Below are positions 9,361-16,826 of a stretch of DNA of 64,000 nt, one piece after another. Location: the NCBI GenBank assembly GCA_020073445.1, contig JAIQFE010000006.1, positions 62,001 through 126,000 of the forward strand, read 5' to 3'. The DNA comes from Terriglobia bacterium. GTDB lineage: Bacteria > Acidobacteriota > Terriglobia > Bryobacterales > Bryobacteraceae. The position numbers and the translations under genes are program-made. Below the pieces are notes generated by a model. The model was given only the letters and a program-made list of their open reading frames with translations, was not told where the DNA came from and did no database searches. Position 1 is the stretch's first letter, and each line of letters starts with the position of its first letter.

Positions 9361-10185
9361 ATGAGGAACCGGACGCTACGACTCCTGGGAGCGTTGAGTT
9401 TCGCACTCGCGTCTTGCCGGTCAGCAAAGGTCCACGTTTCTGACGCCGAAGCGGAGCTGACCGTCGCCTCTGCGGCGCGTGAAAAAGGCGATTTTCGCGC
9501 TGCTCTTGAGCACGCGCAAAAAGCCGTAGTCCTCGCCCCGCGAATGATCCAAGCACATTTCACAGTCGGCGAGATAGCCGATGTGATGTGTCTTCCGAAC
9601 GCCCAACCTGGCCCGGACGATAGAACTTGTGGCTTGGCCATTGAGGAATACAAGACGACTTTGCAATTGAATCCATCCCACGGAGAAGCTCTGAAGGATT
9701 TCGCGTTTCTGTTGTTCCAGTTCGGAAAGTCGGATGAATCCGAGAGTTACTACCGCAAGGCCCTCGCCTTGCACCCGGATGATCCCGGGCTTCTGGGTGC
9801 CGTTGCTGGAATGGATTTCCGCCGCATAGCGCCCGATGTGGTGGAGACCAAGGTCCGACTTGGCCTGGGGGCAAAGAAGGCTTTGATTCAGTCTCCGGCT
9901 TGCGCTGATGTTCGAGACAGGAACCAAGCACGCTTCGAAGAGAGCATTGCCCTTCTCCTGCGTGCGTTGGAGATCAGCAAAAACAACCCCGAGTTCCAAA
10001 CGTACCTGGGTGCCTTGTACTCGTTACGTGCGGAGATTCAGTGCGGGGACCGAGCTAACTATCAAGCGGATATGAATAGTTCGAGGGTGTGGGACATGGC
10101 TGCAAAAGATTCGGCGGCGAAGTTTGGACAGAACTTTTTTCAGAAAGTTCCGGCCGCGCCTCCGCCGCCGCCCGATATCCAATAA
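9361..10185 (+). CDS. TPR lipoprotein, function unknown
   Basis: A 274-residue protein starting at ATG 9361. The N-terminus (RNRTLRLLGALSFALASC) is a lipoprotein signal with an LASC lipobox, so Cys19 is the likely lipidated residue. At least three TPR-like units follow (about 35-160), including YYRKALALHPDDPGLLG. The C-terminus ends in a short poly-Pro stretch (PAAPPPPPDIQ). Base composition reads as less GC-rich than the flanking genes. The gene lies exactly between two copies of a 31-bp sequence from the end of the upstream gene, which suggests it arrived by insertion or a duplication event. Confidence 0.75.
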   Translation: MRNRTLRLLGALSFALASCRSAKVHVSDAEAELTVASAAREKGDFRAALEHAQKAVVLAPRMIQAHFTVGEIADVMCLPNAQPGPDDRTCGLAIEEYKTTLQLNPSHGEALKDFAFLLFQFGKSDESESYYRKALALHPDDPGLLGAVAGMDFRRIAPDVVETKVRLGLGAKKALIQSPACADVRDRNQARFEESIALLLRALEISKNNPEFQTYLGALYSLRAEIQCGDRANYQADMNSSRVWDMAAKDSAAKFGQNFFQKVPAAPPPPPDIQ

Positions 10186-10190
10186 CGCCG

Positions 10191-10221
10191 GAAGCGGTTT
10201 CGGAATACTTCCGCCATCTCG
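10191..10221 (+). repeat. Direct repeat copy 2 (orphan scrap of the Gln-rich gene)
   Basis: This non-coding copy of the 3' end of the 5677-9333 gene matches 9283-9313 at 30 of 31 bases and sits 5 nt after the TPR lipoprotein stop. It is a remnant of a duplication that brackets 9361-10185. Confidence 0.88.
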
Positions 10222-10311
10222 TATTTGGGGCGGTTTTTCAAGCCGCTGGCCAGTTTGTAACTGGCCCTAATCCGCTCCTCATGGAGCAGGGTCCGCTGAT
10301 CCCTTTGGATC

Positions 10312-10382
10312 CCCCGTCCTGACAGACGGGGCTTGAGATGCCATTTCGGATGTCCGGGCAAGCCCCGCCGATAATGGCGGGG
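10312..10382. repeat. Pair of inverted REP-like hairpins (BIME-like)
   Basis: Two 7-bp hairpins face each other. The first has arms 10312-10318 (CCCCGTC) and 10325-10331 (GACGGGG). The second has arms 10363-10369 (CCCCGCC) and 10376-10382 (GGCGGGG). Both loops are six bases. Read in opposite directions, both carry the same 5' tag CAAG before the CCCCG arm, and the differing stem pair (T-A against C-G) covaries. This is the arrangement of a bacterial interspersed mosaic element. Neither hairpin is followed by a T-run, so intrinsic termination is not well supported. Confidence 0.65.
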
Positions 10383-10420
10383 GAAACCAGCACGCAAGAG
10401 TCCGTGCGCCCCGTAGCCTG

Positions 10421-10756
10421 TTAAGCCGACACCCGATCGCCGTGGCTGGGAGGGTTTGAGACCACCAGAAACTCGGCATCCACGCTTGCCCGATTGCGAA
10501 CCTGATGAGGTTCGCCAGCTGTGATGTGGACACCCTGACCGGGGCTTAACACAAGCTCGCTCCCGCCGACTTCGATCGATAGATGGCCTCGCAGCACGTA
10601 GAAGAACTGGTTCGCTTTCTCGTGATAGTGGCGAACCTCCGACGTGCCCGGCGGCATCCGTTCTTCGATGACGCTCAGTGTGGCGGTCTGGACTAAGTGC
10701 CATCCATCGCAGCCACTGCCCCATGAGTAGTGCGGGGCCGTTTGCTTGTCGACCAT
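10421..10756 (-). CDS. Small single-domain cupin protein
   Basis: A 111-residue cupin. Motif 1 reads HYHEKANQFFYVLRG, supplying two His metal ligands but with Gln where most cupins have Glu. Motif 2 is GEPHQVRN, supplying the third His. The fold probably binds a divalent metal, but the reaction cannot be told from sequence. It stands alone on the minus strand. A GTAG-type palindrome (10769-10796) lies immediately upstream of its start. Confidence 0.85.
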   Translation of the reverse strand: MVDKQTAPHYSWGSGCDGWHLVQTATLSVIEERMPPGTSEVRHYHEKANQFFYVLRGHLSIEVGGSELVLSPGQGVHITAGEPHQVRNRASVDAEFLVVSNPPSHGDRVSA

Positions 10757-10768
10757 TCCCTCAAGTGT

Positions 10769-10796
10769 AGTAGGGCCCGCCCGAGAGCGGGCCCTA
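10769..10796 (+). repeat. GTAG-tagged REP-like palindrome
   Basis: GTAG at 10770-10773 is followed by arm 10774-10780 (GGCCCGC), loop CCGAGA and arm 10787-10793 (GCGGGCC); the pairing extends outward by TAG/CTA. It lies between the OmpA-family stop and the cupin start. It could also act as a terminator for the OmpA-family gene, but no T-run follows on that strand. Confidence 0.6.
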
Positions 10797-10804
10797 TCGA
10801 TTCG

Positions 10805-13579
10805 CTACAGTCCGATCAGCCGCACCGTCAGCGTCTTGGTAGTCGAGTTACCCTTGCTGTCGGTTACCGTGAGATCGAAGATGTAGTTCCCAGGCGTTCC
10901 CGGGAGATACACTTGCGGTGTCGACGAGGTCCTCTGGTAGATCGTCGCCTTGTTCTCGCGCACCGTCCAGTAGAACTGCAGCGGGGTGTTCCCCGACGGA
11001 CTGGACGAGCCGGACGCATCCAACCGTACATCCCGGCTAGACGTGTAGAGTGTGTCGCCTGAGGCGAATACGATCACCGGGCCGCTGTTCCCGACCGTGA
11101 CCGTGACTGTCTTGGTCGTGCTGCCCGCGGCGTTGGTCGCCGTCAGTGTGTAGACGGTCGTGGCCGCCGGCGTAACGCTATTCGTTCCGCTGGCCGAGAC
11201 CGTTCCGATCGAGCTGATGCTCACTGACGTCGAGTTCTGCACGCTCCACTGCAAGGTGGAGCTCTGGCCGGCGTTGATCGTCGACGGAGTCGCGGTGAAG
11301 TTGGCGATTACCGGGAGTGCGCCGACCGTCACGGTAACGCTGCAGGAAGCGCTGGCGCCTCCGCCCGTGGCCGTGATGATGTAGGTGGTGGTCTGCGATG
11401 GAGTCACCGTAACCGAGCCGGTCTTGGTCACCGCTCCGACGCCCGGATCGATGCTGACCGTGTCGGCGTTGACGCTGTTCCAAGACAGAGTCGACGGCTG
11501 GCCCGCGCTGACGTTCGTGGGATTCGCCGAGCAGCCGATAATCTGCACTCCGCCTGGCGCGGCGCCGACGGTAACCGTCACCGACGACGTTTCATCGTTC
11601 ACGCTATTACGCGCCGTCAAGGTATAGGTAGTGGTCTGCGTGGGCGAGACCGAGATCGATCCGTTCACGGCCACGTTCCCGATGCCGGCGATATTGGCCG
11701 TATCGGCATTCTGCGTTTTCCAGGTGAGAGTCACGGCCTGCCCGGCGATGATTTGCGTCTGGCTGGCGACGAAGGACAGAATCGCAGCCCGGTTCGCCGC
11801 ACTGGTGGAGATCCGCACGGCGGCTTGCCCTTGCCCGCCGTGGTCGTCCTTGACCGTCAGGCGGAAGTTGTAGGTTTGCCCGGTGGCTGCCGTAAAGCTC
11901 GGCCGCGAAGTGGCCGGGCCTGTCATGGTCACCTGCGGACCGGCTGTTTGGGTCCACTGGAAGGTGATCGGATCGCCGTCCGGATCGTAAGAAGCCGATC
12001 CATCCAGCTGTACGGTTCCCGCGGCAACGCCGCTCAAGTTCGGACCGGCGTTCGCCACCGGTGGATCGTTGCCCGTGCGAACTCGACGGGTAACCACTTC
12101 GTAGCGGACGCGCGGAACCTCCATGGGAAGCGCGTGCTCGGCTGCCAGGTATTCCTTGGGCCGGATCATGTTCCCGAACTGGACGCCGAAGGCCGCGCGG
12201 CCGTCGTTGCCGGGGGAGAGCATCGTTTCGTTGACGCCGCCCTCGGCTGTGAGCGCGATCTTGCTGTTCAAGGGGAAGATTAAGCGCACGGTTCCGCCGA
12301 TGTGGTCGCCGTATGCGACGCTCTTCAGGTATCCGATATTGCCCTCGGCGTAGTTCTTGCCCCACAGGCCGATGGTGGCGTTGACGCCCGCCTGATCCAC
12401 GATCTTCAAGTAATTTTGCAGGATCACGTTGTTCTGGAAGACGCCGTTGGCGTCCACGCCATGAGCGGTATTGATCAGGGCGTTATCCAGGAACCCTTTG
12501 GTTCCGAAGATACCCACGCGGCCGCGCGAAAAGATGTAGTCTATCGCCAGAGCGCCCTCTCCGAGCGTCCCGCCGGTCTGGTTGCCGGCCAGGGTCACGT
12601 GTTTGAAGCTGGCGAACAGGCCCGCCTGCACGTGTTGCCCCAGTCTGTCGACCAGCCCGAAATCGGCCTGGCCTTCTTTCTGGCCGTGAACGTAATAATA
12701 TTCGCCTTGCGCCTCGAAGCCGAAACGCGTCCCCATGGTGTCGAAGAACCGGCCTCGCCCGGAGAAGGTCACGTTGCCGTTGCCGTCCGCGCCGACATTG
12801 GCGCCCAGCAATTGGAACTTCGGAGTCTTCTCGGCATCCAGCTGCGACTTAACCGCGTTCGCGACTTCGGTGGCCGAAGGCGGCGCTGGCGGCTGCGGAG
12901 CCGGCTGGCCCACTCGCGCTTCCAGGGCTTTCTGGTTCTGCTGTAAACCGTCGACCTCTTTGCGCAGCGCGGCGTTTTGATCGGCCAGATCCTTCAGCAT
13001 CTTGGCGATATCGTCCAGCTTGTCCAGACGCTTCAATACTTCGCTGCAGCAATCGGTCACTCCGGCGGTTTGCGCAGGAGCCGCGTTGGTGATGGCGCGA
13101 ATCGCATCGCCCGGGCCGCCGGCACCTATGGTGCGGCCCTGGTCGTCGGTCACCGTGAGGACCACGCGCCGGTTCATGTAGCGGATCTCATCGGTCGGCT
13201 TTAGCTTGGGATTCGGATCGGGCACCTTGGGAGCCGCCTTGCCGCGAGTGATGGTCTCGATCTGGTTGGTGCGGGCGCCGTATTTCACCAGGAAATCGCG
13301 GACGGTGCTGGCGCGAGCCAGGCCTAGCCGCTGGTTGAAGCTATCGGAGCCGATTCCGTCGGTGTGGCCTTCCACGCGGACGTGGTAGCCGCCGTTGGTC
13401 TGTAGCAATTCGGCCAAGCGCAGGAGGCTGGGAAACCCGTCCACCAGGACCGAGGAGTTGAAGTCGAAGTTGATCTCTTCCCAGTCATCCTTGCTGGCTT
13501 GAGTATCCAACCCCTGAGCCCACAGCCCCGTTCCAACAAGCAAAGCGGCTGATAGCAATCCGATGCATTTCCGTACCAT
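10805..13579 (-). CDS. OmpA-domain outer-membrane protein with PKD and tandem Ig-like repeats
   Basis: A protein of about 924 residues. ATG at 13579 lies 10 nt after AGGAGG; a GTG two codons earlier is only 4 nt from it and is less likely. A signal peptide (MVRKCIGLLSAALLVGTGLWAQ) leads. An OmpA-like peptidoglycan-binding domain follows (about 30-150, with VRVEGHTDGIGSDSFNQRLG), then a short coiled coil (about 180-225) and a region of alternating segments resembling a beta barrel (about 250-480). Next come a PKD-like domain (about 510-600), three tandem Ig-like repeats sharing the TTTYTLTA/TTTYIITA strand, and a final PKD-like domain. OmpA domains are usually C-terminal, so their N-terminal placement here is notable. 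Probably structural or adhesive. Confidence 0.8.
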   Translation of the reverse strand: MVRKCIGLLSAALLVGTGLWAQGLDTQASKDDWEEINFDFNSSVLVDGFPSLLRLAELLQTNGGYHVRVEGHTDGIGSDSFNQRLGLARASTVRDFLVKYGARTNQIETITRGKAAPKVPDPNPKLKPTDEIRYMNRRVVLTVTDDQGRTIGAGGPGDAIRAITNAAPAQTAGVTDCCSEVLKRLDKLDDIAKMLKDLADQNAALRKEVDGLQQNQKALEARVGQPAPQPPAPPSATEVANAVKSQLDAEKTPKFQLLGANVGADGNGNVTFSGRGRFFDTMGTRFGFEAQGEYYYVHGQKEGQADFGLVDRLGQHVQAGLFASFKHVTLAGNQTGGTLGEGALAIDYIFSRGRVGIFGTKGFLDNALINTAHGVDANGVFQNNVILQNYLKIVDQAGVNATIGLWGKNYAEGNIGYLKSVAYGDHIGGTVRLIFPLNSKIALTAEGGVNETMLSPGNDGRAAFGVQFGNMIRPKEYLAAEHALPMEVPRVRYEVVTRRVRTGNDPPVANAGPNLSGVAAGTVQLDGSASYDPDGDPITFQWTQTAGPQVTMTGPATSRPSFTAATGQTYNFRLTVKDDHGGQGQAAVRISTSAANRAAILSFVASQTQIIAGQAVTLTWKTQNADTANIAGIGNVAVNGSISVSPTQTTTYTLTARNSVNDETSSVTVTVGAAPGGVQIIGCSANPTNVSAGQPSTLSWNSVNADTVSIDPGVGAVTKTGSVTVTPSQTTTYIITATGGGASASCSVTVTVGALPVIANFTATPSTINAGQSSTLQWSVQNSTSVSISSIGTVSASGTNSVTPAATTVYTLTATNAAGSTTKTVTVTVGNSGPVIVFASGDTLYTSSRDVRLDASGSSSPSGNTPLQFYWTVRENKATIYQRTSSTPQVYLPGTPGNYIFDLTVTDSKGNSTTKTLTVRLIGL

Positions 13580-13777
13580 CTGCACTGACCCTCCTGTAAT
13601 AAAACAATTCTAGCGTAAGTTGTTTTGGATCAGGAGTTCTGGTCGACCACCCAGGGAAACCGACCCATCCGATACGCCCTCCGACTATGCTCCCGGCGCA
13701 GGACTACTCTCGACTACCCTTCGTTACAGAGAGTCGTCGAGGTCGGTAAGTGTTACAGGGTACCTGGGATGGGACCG

Positions 13778-14572
13778 CTACTTGCCCATGTGCGCGGCGT
13801 CTTTCTCGTTTTCGAGGCAATAGTAGTCCAGCAGCTCGCTATCGAGAATCAGGGGTTGCTTCATCTGGATGGTCCAGGGCGCGGTGTAGTACTTCGGATC
13901 GTCGATGGTGATTTCGATCTGAAGTGTTCCGTAATTCGGGCGCTGGATCCTTTCCGTCATCTTGCCGGTATTGGAGAGGGGGTTCCCGTTGGCGTCGAGC
14001 CACAGGTCGTCGCGGAACCCGGCGGTTTGGACGACCAGCGTGTCACCGTCCCACTTCGCGGTCGAATAACCGTTCCAGGTCGGGTTCGGATCGACAGGAA
14101 GGGGCCGCCCGTCGAGGAAGATCTGGCGATACTGAATGTTGCGTTCGGTCAGGATGACAAAGCGCTCGGGAGTCTGAATGATCCGCTTGTAATAGTCATC
14201 GGTCCAGATTCTGGGAGCTCCCCGAGGCATGCAATGGACGTTAGGATCCTCGACCTGGTTCCGAGTGCGCGCTTTTACAAGGTCGGCCACTCCCGGTTTA
14301 TAGGGCGGACCGCCCTTGAGGTTGGAGGCGATGTTCATAAACTCCCGGCCGATCTGACCGTCGTTGCACTTTCCGAGGCAATTTGCAAAGCTCTCCCAGC
14401 CCCACATGCCGGTGAAATCCGGATGCCCGTCGGCGGTTCGCGGCGTGGGGGCAGTGAGATTGGGCTTGCCGTCGGGCGTCTTCGGTACGTTGGCGGTCGG
14501 GTAATCCAGCCATTGGGCGAACAGGGCCGGGGTGAATGCGGCGAGGATGAATGCGGATGCGAGACGTGGCAT
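13778..14572 (-). CDS. Secreted protein of unknown function
   Basis: A 264-residue protein with a signal peptide (MPRLASAFILAAFTPALFAQ). The mature part opens with a Pro-rich segment (VPKTPDGKPNLTAPTPRTADG) and DFTGMWGWESF, followed by a CLGKC motif. This style of protein is frequent in Acidobacteria, but I cannot give it a function. The four Cys (two in CLGKC, one near the middle, one near the C-terminus) may form disulfides. It is divergent from rnpB. Confidence 0.6.
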   Translation of the reverse strand: MPRLASAFILAAFTPALFAQWLDYPTANVPKTPDGKPNLTAPTPRTADGHPDFTGMWGWESFANCLGKCNDGQIGREFMNIASNLKGGPPYKPGVADLVKARTRNQVEDPNVHCMPRGAPRIWTDDYYKRIIQTPERFVILTERNIQYRQIFLDGRPLPVDPNPTWNGYSTAKWDGDTLVVQTAGFRDDLWLDANGNPLSNTGKMTERIQRPNYGTLQIEITIDDPKYYTAPWTIQMKQPLILDSELLDYYCLENEKDAAHMGK

Positions 14573-14627
14573 TGAAATTTGCGCTCCGTTTTCAACGGTA
14601 TCCCTCTTGCATGCAGGTTGTCAATTC

Positions 14628-14656
14628 TTGGCGAGGAGGCGAACGGGAACTATAAT
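14628..14656 (+). promoter_or_regulatory. Sigma-70 promoter of rnpB
   Basis: A perfect -10 box TATAAT at 14651-14656 is preceded by TTGGCG at 14628-14633 with a 17-bp spacer. The predicted transcription start, about 7 nt downstream, falls at the first base of helix P1 of the RNase P RNA. Confidence 0.85.
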
Positions 14657-14661
14657 GAAGT

Positions 14662-15056
14662 GGGCCTCGCGGTCGGGTAACCGCTCCGATTCATCTTCAC
14701 GATGGGCAGGGGAGGAAAGTCCGGTCTCCATAGGGCAGCATGCCGGCTAACGGCCGGGGGGACTCGCTCAAAGCGGGTTTTACGGAAAGTGCCACAGAAA
14801 ATATACCGCCAGTTCCCGCAAGGGAGCTGGTAAGGGTGAAAAGGTGCGGTAAGAGCGCACCGCGGCTGCGGTAACGCACGCCGGCAGGGCAAACCCCATG
14901 TGGAGCAAGACCAAATAGGGGAGGAGGAGCGGCCCGCTCCGTTACGACTTCCGGGTAGGTCGCTAGAGCTGCGGAGTAATCTGCGGCCCAGAGGAATGGT
15001 TGCCGCCCGTGGCGCAAGCCGCGGGTACAGAAACCGGCTTATAGTCCGCGAGGCCC
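14662..15056 (+). ncRNA. rnpB: RNase P RNA, bacterial type A
   Basis: The catalytic RNA of RNase P, which matures tRNA 5' ends. The universal core is visible: GAGGAAAGTCCGG near 14710, the ACAGAAAATATACCGCC segment near 14791 and the 3' ACAGAAACCGGCTTATAG near 15027. The outermost helix P1 pairs 14662-14672 (GGGCCTCGCGG) with 15046-15056 perfectly over 11 bp, which fixes both ends. Length of about 395 nt is normal. The 3' end converges with the membrane-protein gene, and I see no hairpin terminator after it. Confidence 0.97.
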
Positions 15057-15077
15057 GTTTGTATCGATTTGGATCGT

Positions 15078-16778
15078 TCAGGGGTGGTAGCGGTTTACCG
15101 CGACGGGTGAAATCGGGCCCGTGATCACGTTCGCGGGATTGTAGAGTTCAACCGCGCATTTCGAGTGGCAAGCGAACGCTGGGAAGGATTTTGCCAGGTG
15201 TTCGGGACCAGAGGAATTCCATTCGATGACGATGGTGTTTGCCAGACTGCTTTCGCTCACATTCGTGGGCGAGCCGATCTCTTGCATTTTCCAGCCATCC
15301 CCATCCGCTTGCATGTTGTTACCGGGGCTGGGCGTTCCATCGGAATAATAGTAGACGCCGGCTACTGGAATACCGGGGTAGCACAGCCGGAGCGCCAGAT
15401 CCAGCCACATGTTATGTCCGAAGGGATCTTCGTTCTTGGGTACGCCCGTCAATACAATGACGGTGCCGGGCTTGACACTGGGGGCCAGACGAAGAATCCC
15501 GACAAGAACAGACCGATGACGCTCCCATATTTTACGGTGACGGTCGCCCTTCGAGATTGCTGAAGAAGCGCCAAAATACACAATCACAGCGCCCAGGATC
15601 AGCGCACCGGCGGACAGGGATTTTTTCTTCCCGAGTGCGATCCAGACTAGGCCCAGCGCGGCGGTCCACACCAAGCCGCTGCCAATCCCCGATAGGAACT
15701 GGGTGCGCCACAACCCGCGCGCGCTGCCCAACAACAAATAGACCGGGAAGCTGAGGGCCAAAATAACGCTTCCGATGGCCAGCAAAGCCCACCAGATATG
15801 ATTCGCTTCCGGAAGCGGACCCGGCCGGTTTCCGCGCCGAACCATCCAGAAAACTGCCAGTCCTGCCGCGACGAAAACGAGTGCGGCCCCAATCGACATC
15901 AGAGTCGTAATGCGTTCGGGAGCCGGCTCTCTCTCCCAAGCCCAGAACTCGAGACTGGAGGCAATATTAAACCACCAGTCGCTCATCACAGCTATAGCGC
16001 TCCATCCAGTGCGCAAGACTGACTCCTGATAGGTGCCCCCGCCTGAGCCGAGATACTTGCGTAACGTTATCAGCAGATAGCCCGCGGGCATGACATACCA
16101 GGCGGCCGTCAATGCGCATAGCTTACGCCAATCCGGTTTTAAGAAAAGGAGAACGGCCGGATAAACGAGGATGAGGAGCAACTGACTTTCATAACTCCAC
16201 AACGACATGTATTCGAAAAAACACGCCGCGACTAAACAGCCGAGCGTGGCGCGCAGCGTCGATTTACCGGCCGCTAAGGTCAGTAAATAGAAAGCGAGTA
16301 ACATCCAGAAAATGAAGCCAAACTGATTTAGTTGGCCGACCCACTGTAAAGCGTTGTCTGAGGAGTGCACGATTACGAGTGCGCCAGCTACATAGGGAAC
16401 CAGCGCTCCAAGAGAGATGAACTGCCGCAGCAGCAGAAAAACCAACACGCCGCGTCCCCACCACAAGAGCGCATAGACGATCTGATAAGGAACATAGCTG
16501 CCCCGAATCCCTGAAGCCACGCTGAGCAGGTACGAAAGGTGATAGAAAGTGTTGGTGTGAATCCTGAGCGGATCCGCGCGGTATAGGAAGCCGCTCCACC
16601 AGAAGGCGCCGGTTTCACTCATGTACGGAAACGCCGTTTCGTAGCCGAGGCCGCTCGCCGGGTTGAACGCGCCCCACATAATCAATACCAGGGCCGCGTA
16701 CGCACCGCCGGCTAAGGCCAGAGGCAGAAAGCTTCGTACTTCTGGCGCGTTGACTGCCGACGTTTTTGAACTTGGCAT
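15078..16778 (-). CDS. Polytopic membrane protein, possible GT-C type glycosyltransferase
   Basis: Start placed at ATG 16778 (MPSSKTSAVNAPEVRSF), giving 566 residues; the frame stays open for 24 more codons but that would overlap the divergent gene's start. At least ten hydrophobic helices are visible, the first at about residues 16-36. The first loop is long and aromatic (ETGAFWWSGFLYRADPLR), as in polyprenyl-phosphate-dependent GT-C enzymes, but I cannot identify the family. The neighbouring GT2-methyltransferase fusion makes a role in surface glycan assembly plausible. Confidence 0.6.
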   Translation of the reverse strand: MPSSKTSAVNAPEVRSFLPLALAGGAYAALVLIMWGAFNPASGLGYETAFPYMSETGAFWWSGFLYRADPLRIHTNTFYHLSYLLSVASGIRGSYVPYQIVYALLWWGRGVLVFLLLRQFISLGALVPYVAGALVIVHSSDNALQWVGQLNQFGFIFWMLLAFYLLTLAAGKSTLRATLGCLVAACFFEYMSLWSYESQLLLILVYPAVLLFLKPDWRKLCALTAAWYVMPAGYLLITLRKYLGSGGGTYQESVLRTGWSAIAVMSDWWFNIASSLEFWAWEREPAPERITTLMSIGAALVFVAAGLAVFWMVRRGNRPGPLPEANHIWWALLAIGSVILALSFPVYLLLGSARGLWRTQFLSGIGSGLVWTAALGLVWIALGKKKSLSAGALILGAVIVYFGASSAISKGDRHRKIWERHRSVLVGILRLAPSVKPGTVIVLTGVPKNEDPFGHNMWLDLALRLCYPGIPVAGVYYYSDGTPSPGNNMQADGDGWKMQEIGSPTNVSESSLANTIVIEWNSSGPEHLAKSFPAFACHSKCAVELYNPANVITGPISPVAVNRYHP

Positions 16779-16826
16779 AGACTTCGAAGCAGCACTCCCA
16801 AGCTCCGCATTGTAAGATAATTCAGG

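Noticed and set aside
10771-10796. Hairpin as an intrinsic terminator of the OmpA-family gene
   Set aside because: The stem is strong but no T-run follows on the minus strand; the GTAG tag fits a repeat element better.
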